From the NCBI GenBank assembly GCA_964568485.1, contig CAZMRA010000056.1:1-21203 (forward strand): 21,203 nt of DNA. The letters run 5' to 3'. This document shows positions 15,561-21,203 of the stretch, piece by piece. The notes beneath the pieces were generated by a model. It ran no database searches and was not told the origin of the DNA. It saw only the letters and a list, made by a program, of their open reading frames with translations. The translations under genes and the position numbers were made by a program. This stretch comes from CFX5 sp964568485. Lineage in GTDB: Bacteria; Chloroflexota; Anaerolineae; Caldilineales; Caldilineaceae. Every line of letters starts with the position of its first letter. Position 1 is the stretch's first letter.

Positions 15561-16946
15561 CTAGTCCGCTGGCGCTTCCCGATAATGCAAACGCAGATGC
15601 TGAATCGCTTCGCTGACGCTGGCAAAGTGGCGCGTCGCCGCCAAACCTAGGGCGAGCAACCCTAACATCGTATCCTCGGCCGAGGGGCTGAGCCGAGTCT
15701 CCACGCCAAACTGGCGCTGGATCAAAGTCCGCAAAACGGGGATCTTTTGGGCTAGCACGCCAGAAAAGACGAGTTGCTGCCACTGTTTGCCGGGAGCCAG
15801 CCGTTGAGCTGCGGCGGCATAATTTTCGGCCATGTGTTTGAAGGCCGCGTGGAAGAGATGGCCCACGGTGAGATTGTGCTCCTGGATGTTGCCGATCTGC
15901 CCCTGTTGGCCGGCCACACTGGCAAAGAAGGCGAGATTCACCGTGAGGTCGGTCTCCTGCACCGCTTCCGCCGCCGCGGCAATGGTCGGCCACGGATCGG
16001 TGAGGGTGATGCCCTGGCTGTGCGCCAATTCGCTGAGCAGCTTGACCAAATGGTTGAGCGCACGCCCAGCGGGGATCCCGGTGATGGTGTTCAAAAAGTG
16101 ACCATCAAAAAAGGGCCGGGTCTGGTAATCGCCCAACTGCAAGCTCGGTGTGACCATGCTGGCCTGCGAGCCGGTCGAGATGTTGAGCGAAAGCTCGTCG
16201 GGAGCCAGCAGCGCTCCCACCAACGCACATTGATGATCGCCCACCGGCGTATAGCAGGGCAGCGCATGACCATCAATCCGCAATGTGCCCACAGCCGCGC
16301 CAAAGGGGTGGATGGTCGGCCAGCTGAGATCGCCCAAGCCGAGTCGGCGAATGAGATCCCAGTGCCAATCCCCTGTGGTGAGGTCGAAGGCGCAGTGCGC
16401 GGCCGCCCCCGTCGCCTCGATGCTCGGTTCTGCCTGGCAGAGATTGGCAATCACAAAGTCGGCCAAGCCGACGGGATAGACCTTCTCGTTGGGCAGTTGA
16501 TCATTCTGGGCCAGCCAGTAGAGGTAAGCCAACGGCCGGCTGGGTTGCAATTCGTTGCCCAATGTGCTGCGTTCGTGATCGCTCAACTGGGCCGCGATGG
16601 CGTCCAGATAGGTCTCTCCCTGGCGGTTTTTCGTTAGACTGCGCTGATCCTGCCAATTGATAAAATTGGAGCGCGCTTCTCCCGTTGCGGTGCAGAGGAC
16701 CAAACCGTGCATCTGGGTACACCAGACGATCCCGGCGGCCTCGGGGGCCAAGGCGATCAATTCGTTCAATAAGGCACGCACCGCCGCCAGCACCGCGGCT
16801 GGATCAATTTCGTAGAAGAGTTGGGGTAAATCTGCGACCGGGCCGGGAAATGGCTGCCGGCGAATGGATCCGATCTGCAAGGTTTCCAGATCGAGGACAC
16901 CCCCTTTGATGAACGAGGTGCCAAGATCGATCGCCAACAACTTCAT
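15561..16946 (-). CDS. FGGY-family carbohydrate kinase (sedoheptulokinase-like)
   Basis: 461 residues. IDLGTSFIKGG (6-16) is the phosphate-binding start of the FGGY/actin-like fold. CTQMHG (76-81), NWQDQR (97-102) and PVGDHQCALVGA (234-245, with the likely catalytic base D237) are the sugar-site motifs, and LNISTGSQ is the phosphate-2-type segment. The QMHG, WQDxR and GDxQC combination reminds me of sedoheptulokinases more than xylulokinase or glycerol kinase; the substrate assignment is tentative. The ATG at 16946 has AGGAG about 8 bases upstream and overlaps the stop of the VOC gene (ATGA), so the two are coupled in translation. The lactonase gene follows on the same strand. Confidence 0.85.
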   Translation of the reverse strand: MKLLAIDLGTSFIKGGVLDLETLQIGSIRRQPFPGPVADLPQLFYEIDPAAVLAAVRALLNELIALAPEAAGIVWCTQMHGLVLCTATGEARSNFINWQDQRSLTKNRQGETYLDAIAAQLSDHERSTLGNELQPSRPLAYLYWLAQNDQLPNEKVYPVGLADFVIANLCQAEPSIEATGAAAHCAFDLTTGDWHWDLIRRLGLGDLSWPTIHPFGAAVGTLRIDGHALPCYTPVGDHQCALVGALLAPDELSLNISTGSQASMVTPSLQLGDYQTRPFFDGHFLNTITGIPAGRALNHLVKLLSELAHSQGITLTDPWPTIAAAAEAVQETDLTVNLAFFASVAGQQGQIGNIQEHNLTVGHLFHAAFKHMAENYAAAAQRLAPGKQWQQLVFSGVLAQKIPVLRTLIQRQFGVETRLSPSAEDTMLGLLALGLAATRHFASVSEAIQHLRLHYREAPAD

Positions 16947-17428
16947 GAGGATGCTCCTGTTGGCTGCTTTTTGGATCGAAGTTCGACAATACAACCGAGC
17001 AACTCTTGCGTATCCAGATAGCTCCAGATGGCGCCGGGGCGTAGCGTGGAACCGCCACTCTGCAAGACGTTGGCGTCGATGCCCTTGGCCACCGCTTCGG
17101 GATCATCCACCTCGAAGAGGATGTGGTGCAAGCCCTCACCGTGTTCAGCCAAAAAATCGGCGTAAATGTTTTGCCCTTCGAGCGGCTCGATAAATTCGAT
17201 CTGGACCGGACCGGTCTCGATAAAGACCAAGCGCATCCGGAATTTGGCGGGTTGACCGTGGTAGGTGCACGTCTCTTCGAGGTTCAGCCCGGGTGGTGGC
17301 CAATCGACCACGCGCGGTGGGTCAATCTGAAAACGATCGACCCAGGCTTGGGCGGTTGCGAGCGCATCGCGTACGACAATGCCAACTTGTACCATGGGCC
17401 CCAAGTCGAGGCGAGGAACATCCTGCAT
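16943..17428 (-). CDS. VOC (glyoxalase/bleomycin resistance) superfamily protein
   Basis: 161 residues with two beta-alpha-beta-beta-beta units, similar in size to methylmalonyl-CoA epimerase and related VOC proteins. Potential metal ligands: E78 in VQIEFIEP, H101/H102 in GEGLHHILFEVDD, and E149 in GCIVELRS. The position where the first ligand His normally lies (…HxGI) reads QVGIVV here, so one ligand is missing or replaced by Q14. The ATG at 17428 is supported by GGAG 8 bases upstream; the frame extends much further up but runs into the promoter region. It is coupled by ATGA overlap to the FGGY kinase, which suggests work on the same sugar or a product, perhaps as an epimerase or isomerase. 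Exact function unknown. Confidence 0.82.
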   Translation of the reverse strand: MQDVPRLDLGPMVQVGIVVRDALATAQAWVDRFQIDPPRVVDWPPPGLNLEETCTYHGQPAKFRMRLVFIETGPVQIEFIEPLEGQNIYADFLAEHGEGLHHILFEVDDPEAVAKGIDANVLQSGGSTLRPGAIWSYLDTQELLGCIVELRSKKQPTGASS

Positions 17429-17482
17429 CTTTGTGACTCCAAAGCATGTGAACAACTGGATTAGGCTGGGGATGACGGCTCT

Positions 17483-17488
17483 ATTGTA
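17483..17488 (-). promoter_or_regulatory. Putative -10 element for the VOC-FGGY operon
   Basis: TACAAT on the minus strand, with a predicted start near 17476 and a leader of about 48 bases before the VOC ATG. The -35 region is poor (TTTCCT at 17 bases), so the call rests mostly on the -10 box and position. Confidence 0.4.
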
Positions 17489-17555
17489 ACAAAAAGAGTG
17501 GGGTAAGGAAAAGACCGTAAGCGCTCGCCAATCGTCCGTTGTGAAAACCGCACCT

Positions 17556-17584
17556 TTGTTGATTCCCCGCGGCGGGGCTATAAT
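17556..17584 (+). promoter_or_regulatory. Promoter of the PPK2 gene with a GC-rich inverted repeat in the spacer
   Basis: A perfect TATAAT (17579-17584) is preceded at 17 bases by TTGTTG (17556-17561). The spacer contains CCCCG-CGG-CGGGG (17565-17577), an inverted repeat between the -35 and -10 boxes where a repressor could bind. The predicted start near 17591 gives a leader of about 78 bases. Confidence 0.5.
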
Positions 17585-17668
17585 TTTATCGCTCCGCTTG
17601 CGGGCGACACCAGCGAATTGTTCAGCTTCCAGGACCAACATCGAATTTGAGCGGACGAGGAGTCGAGC

Positions 17669-18472
17669 ATGGAGAAGTATCGCGTCAAACCGGGCGAACC
17701 GGTCGACTTATCGGAATGGGACACGCGCGACATGGGAGACTTTGCCGACAAAGCAGATGGCAAAGCCGAGCTCAAACGCTTGAACAAAGAGCTGGAGGAG
17801 CTGCAAGAGCTACTCTATGCCGAACAAAAGCAGCGGGTGCTGATTGTGTTGCAGGCCCTAGACACTGGCGGCAAAGATGGCACAATCCGCCATGTGTTTG
17901 ATGGTGTCAATCCGCAAGGGGTGAAGGTAGCCTCGTTCAAAGTGCCCACCGCCGAGGAGTTGCGGTACGATTATCTCTGGCGTGTGCACAAGCAAGTGCC
18001 GGGCCGCGGGGAGATTGTCATCTTCAACCGCAGCCATTACGAAGATGTGCTCGCCGTGCGCGTGCACAATCTGGTGCCGGAGGAGACTTGGCGCAAACGC
18101 TACGCCCAGATCAACGCCTTTGAGCAGATGCTGGCCGAAGAGGGCACCACCATCCTCAAGTTCTTCTTGCACATCTCCAAAGAGGAACAAAAAGAACGGC
18201 TGCAAGATCGCTTGGATGAGCCCGACAAGCGCTGGAAATTTTCGCTGGGCGATCTGGCCGAGCGGGCCCGTTGGGATGAGTACATCGCCGCGTACGAAGA
18301 GGCCCTGAGCAAGACCAGCACCGAGTGGGCGCCGTGGTATGTTGTTCCCGCCGACCGCAAATGGTTCCGCAATTGGCTGATCTCGCAGATCATTGTCGAC
18401 CAACTCAAAGCGCTACAAATGAGCTATCCCCAACCAGCCGACGATCTGACCGACGTTGTGATCGAGGATTGA
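17669..18472 (+). CDS. ppk2: Polyphosphate kinase 2 family protein (polyphosphate:nucleotide phosphotransferase)
   Basis: 267 residues, the length of single-domain PPK2 enzymes. Walker A is in ALDTGGKDGT (63-72), Walker B in IFNRSHYEDVL (118-128), and the lid motif in RLDEPDKRWKFS (181-192). PPK2 enzymes use inorganic polyphosphate to phosphorylate nucleotides (ADP to ATP, GDP to GTP or AMP to ADP depending on class). The short N-terminal extension (YRVKPGEPVDLSEWDT) is typical of the group known as PPK2 family polyphosphate:nucleotide phosphotransferases; the class (I, II or III) cannot be set from this alone. GAGGAG 6 bases before the ATG fixes the start. It is cytoplasmic and divergent from the VOC-FGGY operon. 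Nothing nearby suggests a special role beyond energy and nucleotide balance. Confidence 0.93.
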   Translation: MEKYRVKPGEPVDLSEWDTRDMGDFADKADGKAELKRLNKELEELQELLYAEQKQRVLIVLQALDTGGKDGTIRHVFDGVNPQGVKVASFKVPTAEELRYDYLWRVHKQVPGRGEIVIFNRSHYEDVLAVRVHNLVPEETWRKRYAQINAFEQMLAEEGTTILKFFLHISKEEQKERLQDRLDEPDKRWKFSLGDLAERARWDEYIAAYEEALSKTSTEWAPWYVVPADRKWFRNWLISQIIVDQLKALQMSYPQPADDLTDVVIED

Positions 18473-18612
18473 CCAGCTGTGCTACGGCTAGAAGATCTAC
18501 CCCAGATTTTGCAGCGAATATAGATAAATTTGAGGGTCTGGAGCATCTGTGGATGCTGTTCGCTATACCATTACTGAATGACCACTTCAAACCAGAGAAA
18601 GCATTTTAGGAA

Positions 18613-19311
18613 ATGAGTGAAACCACTGAGTCTCTTGATCGTGTATTGGTGATCGCCGCCCACCCTGATGATCCCGAATTTGGCGCAGGAGCCACCATTG
18701 CCAAATGGGCTGCGGCTGGCAAGGAGATCACCTATTTGTTGCTTACCAGTGGTGACAAAGGTAGTCACGACCCCAATGTGCGCCCGGGCCAGTTAGCGAC
18801 GACACGCGAGCGTGAACAACTCGCTGCCGCCAAGGAATTGGGGGTCAAAGATGTGATCTTTCTGCGCCACCCGGATGGTGTGCTGGATTATAATGTGGAA
18901 TTGCGCCGCCAGGTGACGCACATTATTCGCAAACTGAAGCCCCATATCATCATGGCGATTGATCCGTGGCGGCACTATCAATTGCACCCCGACCATCGCG
19001 CCGCGGGCTTTGCTGCACTCGATGCGGCTTGGTCAGCCCGTGAGTGGCACATCTTTGGCGAACAATTGGTGGGTGATGAAGAGCCTTGGCGCACCAAAGA
19101 GATCTATCTCTTCTGGACAGAAAATCCCGATCACTATGAAGATGTGACCGAAACGGTCGGCCAACGTGTTGCTGCCCTCATCCATCATGCCAGCCAAGTG
19201 GGCACCGACCACCAACGGCTCGACGAGCGCACCCGCGAACGGCTGCGCCAGGTCGGCGAAAAGTATAATTGTGAGTACGCCGAAGAATTTAAGCTGATCA
19301 AATTCTCTTGA
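18613..19311 (+). CDS. PIG-L/LmbE family deacetylase
   Basis: 232 residues, one full domain. AHPDDPEFG (16-24) and HPDHR (125-129) carry the His/Asp residues that bind zinc and serve catalysis in MshB, BshB and PIG-L; D19 would be the general base. These enzymes remove acetyl groups from N-acetylglucosamine-containing molecules (GlcNAc-inositol, GlcNAc-malate, GlcNAc-PI and others). No signal peptide, so cytoplasmic. The start at 18613 has only a close AGGA; no in-frame alternative is better. Next to it on the same strand, 90 bases on, is a NahK-like N-acetylhexosamine kinase homologue, so an amino-sugar role is likely. A bacillithiol or mycothiol role is possible but no partner gene is in the window. 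Confidence 0.9.
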   Translation: MSETTESLDRVLVIAAHPDDPEFGAGATIAKWAAAGKEITYLLLTSGDKGSHDPNVRPGQLATTREREQLAAAKELGVKDVIFLRHPDGVLDYNVELRRQVTHIIRKLKPHIIMAIDPWRHYQLHPDHRAAGFAALDAAWSAREWHIFGEQLVGDEEPWRTKEIYLFWTENPDHYEDVTETVGQRVAALIHHASQVGTDHQRLDERTRERLRQVGEKYNCEYAEEFKLIKFS

Positions 19312-19332
19312 GGTTTGGATCGACAACTCAAT

Positions 19333-19362
19333 TTGCTTGGTAATGGAGGGCTCCAGTATAAG
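19333..19362 (+). promoter_or_regulatory. Putative promoter of the NahK-like kinase gene
   Basis: TTGCTT (19333-19338) and TATAAG (19357-19362) with an 18-base spacer, in the 90-base gap after the deacetylase gene. The kinase could therefore be transcribed separately as well as by readthrough. Confidence 0.4.
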
Positions 19363-19401
19363 CTGAAACCCGTCCACCACCGGATAATGCTAGGATGACG
19401 G

Positions 19402-20541
19402 ATGGAATCGACAAGGAGCATTGTGAGCGAACCTTTTGCAGTTGCTCAACAGTTTACCAACCAAACCGCGGTACAAGATGTGGTTAGTTATGGGTCGGGC
19501 AATGTCAATGATACCTATTTGGTGACCCTCTCTGCGCATGAACCTGTAATTAACAGCGATCGATTTGTGCTGCAGCGCATCAATCAGCGGGTTTTTCCGC
19601 AGCCCGAGTTGATCTTGGTCAATATGCGCATTTTTACCGAGACGATGCGCCAGCAGTTGGCCCAGCAGGAATCAGCCAACGGACGCCGCTGGGAAGTGCC
19701 ACTGGTGATCGCAACTCGCGAGGGTCAAGATTACTGGCTGGATGAAGCTGGCGGCTTCTGGCGGGCCATCAGCTTGATCGAGCACGCTAAGACTTACGGG
19801 CGGATCCGCAACGCGGCGCACGCTTACGAATCGGGTTATGCGTTGGGGCGCTTCCACCGCTTGATCAGTGGCTTGGATCCCGCTCGCCTGCACGATACGC
19901 TACCCGGTTTCCACATCACGCCCGGCTATCTTGCCCAGTATGATCGGGTGCTGGCGAACTATCAACGACCGAGCGGGGCAGTGGCGGCCGCGGTGGCTGC
20001 CGGGGAACAGTTTGTGACCCAGCGCCGCGACTTGCCCAATGTGCTGGAACGCGCCAAAGAGCAAGGACATCTGCCGCTGCGCACCATGCATGGCGATCCC
20101 AAGGTCGATAACATCCTGATCGATGAAACGACCGAACAAGCCATCAGCATCATTGATCTAGATACGGTCAAGCCGGGGTTGGTCCATTATGACATCGGCG
20201 ATTGTCTGCGCTCGTGCTGCAATCCGGCCGGGGAAGAGACCACTGATCTCTCGTCGGTGGACTTTGATCTCGATCTCTGCCGGCAGATTCTGCAGGGTTA
20301 CCTGAGCGAGGCGGCGGGCTTCTTCACTCCGTCGGATTACGCCTATGTCTATGATTCGATCCGGCTGATCACCTTTGAGTTGGGCCTGCGTTTCTTCACC
20401 GACTATCTGGCGGGGAACATTTACTTCAAGGTGAAGCACGACGAACACAATTTACAGCGGGCGCAAGTCCAATTTCGCTTGGTGGAGATCATCGAAGCCA
20501 ACGAGCCCCACATTCGCCAAATCGTGCAGGAGTTTATGTGA
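19402..20541 (+). CDS. APH-fold phosphotransferase, N-acetylhexosamine 1-kinase-like
   Basis: 379 residues. The N-terminal lobe has YGSGNVNDTYLVT (30-42) and FVLQRINQRVFPQPE (55-69), close to the GxGNxNDTY and LQRIN..VF..P patterns of NahK-type kinases. The C-terminal lobe has LHDTLPGFHITP, the catalytic MHGDPKVDNIL (229-239, base D232) and the metal-binding IDLDT (251-255). NahK phosphorylates GlcNAc or GalNAc at C1 with ATP in the lacto-N-biose/galacto-N-biose pathway; homologues are often annotated only as aminoglycoside phosphotransferases or mucin-desulfating sulfatase regulators. The neighbouring PIG-L deacetylase supports amino-sugar work. Two starts are possible: ATG at 19402 (AGGA upstream) and GTG at 19423 (AAGGAG four bases upstream); conserved sequence begins after both. 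Substrate is inferred, not shown. Confidence 0.8.
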   Translation: MESTRSIVSEPFAVAQQFTNQTAVQDVVSYGSGNVNDTYLVTLSAHEPVINSDRFVLQRINQRVFPQPELILVNMRIFTETMRQQLAQQESANGRRWEVPLVIATREGQDYWLDEAGGFWRAISLIEHAKTYGRIRNAAHAYESGYALGRFHRLISGLDPARLHDTLPGFHITPGYLAQYDRVLANYQRPSGAVAAAVAAGEQFVTQRRDLPNVLERAKEQGHLPLRTMHGDPKVDNILIDETTEQAISIIDLDTVKPGLVHYDIGDCLRSCCNPAGEETTDLSSVDFDLDLCRQILQGYLSEAAGFFTPSDYAYVYDSIRLITFELGLRFFTDYLAGNIYFKVKHDEHNLQRAQVQFRLVEIIEANEPHIRQIVQEFM

Positions 20542-20543
20542 GA

Positions 20544-20586
20544 GCAACGTGATGCGTGAACTATCACCAATCACGCATCACGTTGC
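20544..20586. repeat. Perfect 16-bp inverted repeat between convergent genes
   Basis: GCAACGTGATGCGTGA at 20544-20559 pairs perfectly with 20571-20586 around an 11-base loop. It starts 2 bases after the kinase stop, and its right arm is the last four codons and stop of the HAD gene. No T run follows on either strand, so it may act as a weak bidirectional terminator or protect mRNA 3' ends. Confidence 0.85.
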
Positions 20587-21203
20587 AGAATCCACCGTTC
20601 GAGCGCCACAGCCGCGCCATCCTCGTGGAGCGGCGGCGCTATCCACTTTGCCACTTGTTTGGCCCCCTCGGTTGCATTCCCCATCGCTACACCAAAGCCA
20701 ACTGCGGCAAGTAGCGGAATATCATTGTCGTTGTCGCCGATCGCCAGCACCCGCTGCGGCTCGATCCCTAAGTGCTGGCAGAGCAATTGCACTCCGCGTC
20801 CTTTGTCGATGCCCAAGGCTGTCCCCTCGATCAAGCGAGGATGGGTGCGGGTGATCGTTAAGATTTCCCCAAAGCGGCTGCTCAAGGGCTCCACCAAATC
20901 GACCTCGTGTTGTGGGTCGTTGTCGATGATGAACTTCAGCGGCGGCAGGGCATTGGCCGCCTGGAGCAGCGGCATAAAGGTCGGTTGCAAGGTGCGCGGC
21001 GCCCCAAATACATGTTCATGAAATGCCAGGTTGTCTGGATCCTGCGCAAAGCGGTTTTGATAGAGCTGTAAGCCGCGCTCAGCTTCGTTGAAATAAAAGA
21101 CGGTGGTCGGCTGCATATCATCGATCCAAGCCGCCACGGCTCGCGCCGCGTCGAGTGGCAGGGTCACTTCGCTGACGATCTGCCCAGTGACCGGATCGCC
21201 AAT
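20571..21203 (-). CDS. Cof-type HAD-superfamily phosphatase, N-terminus cut by window edge
   Basis: 210 residues visible; the frame is open to the right edge, upstream of the first internal GTG at 21167, and begins IGDPVTGQIVSEVTLPLD, the segment that follows the NGA motif in Cof proteins. The catalytic DxD motif I lies outside the window. Visible: the C2B-type cap (about residues 30-130), the lysine motif ALGIDKGRGVQLL, and motif IV IGDNDNDIPLLAAVGFGVAM, whose Asp residues bind Mg2+. Cof-like HADs are cytoplasmic phosphatases acting on sugar phosphates or other small phosphates. It converges on the NahK-like kinase gene; the end of its coding sequence forms one arm of a hairpin. Confidence 0.88.
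   Translation of the reverse strand: MGDPVTGQIVSEVTLPLDAARAVAAWIDDMQPTTVFYFNEAERGLQLYQNRFAQDPDNLAFHEHVFGAPRTLQPTFMPLLQAANALPPLKFIIDNDPQHEVDLVEPLSSRFGEILTITRTHPRLIEGTALGIDKGRGVQLLCQHLGIEPQRVLAIGDNDNDIPLLAAVGFGVAMGNATEGAKQVAKWIAPPLHEDGAAVALERWILQRDA

Noticed and set aside
15774..16637. Long plus-strand open frame opposite the FGGY kinase
   Set aside because: The kinase frame has all the family motifs; the antisense frame has none and no start signals.
18473..18612. Possible tRNA or promoter in the gap after PPK2
   Set aside because: No cloverleaf is seen; only a 6-bp hairpin (18542-18557) and poorly spaced promoter-like boxes.
19402..20541. Antibiotic (aminoglycoside) resistance phosphotransferase
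   Set aside because: The fold is shared, but the N-lobe GSGNVNDTY and LQRIN motifs and the amino-sugar neighbour point to a NahK-like sugar kinase.

Overview
The window is about 21.2 kb of moderately G+C-rich bacterial chromosome. It carries 15 protein-coding genes, two of them cut by the window ends, and no RNA genes, CRISPR arrays, insertion sequences or phage genes that I can see. No gap between genes exceeds about 240 bases. The very long GT-C glycosyltransferases with extracytoplasmic beta-rich tails, the PPK2, the NahK-like kinase and the abundance of sugar-handling enzymes suggest a Chloroflexota-type bacterium. That placement is an inference from gene style only; no marker gene is present.

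Region 1 (1-8,024) is a membrane glycosylation block. A truncated plus-strand GT-C glycosyltransferase converges, with overlapping 3' ends, on a minus-strand operon. That operon runs from a good promoter at about 8,000: a DPM1/GtrB-like GT2 that should make a polyprenyl-phosphate sugar, then two tandem-duplicated GT-C transferases of about 850 residues that could use it outside the membrane. The two GT-C genes overlap by ATGA.

Region 2 (8,080-10,480) is a divergent pair with good back-to-back promoters. One gene encodes a stand-alone protein resembling only the middle part of PEP synthase/rifampicin phosphotransferase. The other encodes a protein that looks like two Lrp/AsnC-type effector domains without a DNA-binding domain. 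This is the least explained part of the window. It ends at a clear bidirectional terminator.

Region 3 (10,496-17,488) is mostly sugar and sugar-acid metabolism: a Gfo/Idh/MocA oxidoreductase divergent from an enolase-superfamily dehydratase, a SAM methyltransferase, a MOSC protein, a beta-propeller lactonase, an FGGY sugar kinase and a VOC protein. Oxidation to a lactone, lactone hydrolysis, dehydration of the sugar acid and phosphorylation would make a plausible catabolic route, although the genes lie in at least three transcription units.

Region 4 (17,556-21,203) holds a PPK2 polyphosphate kinase, a PIG-L/LmbE deacetylase next to an N-acetylhexosamine-1-kinase-like enzyme (possible amino-sugar salvage), and a truncated Cof-type HAD phosphatase. 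The last two genes converge on a perfect 16-bp inverted repeat, one arm of which is coding sequence.
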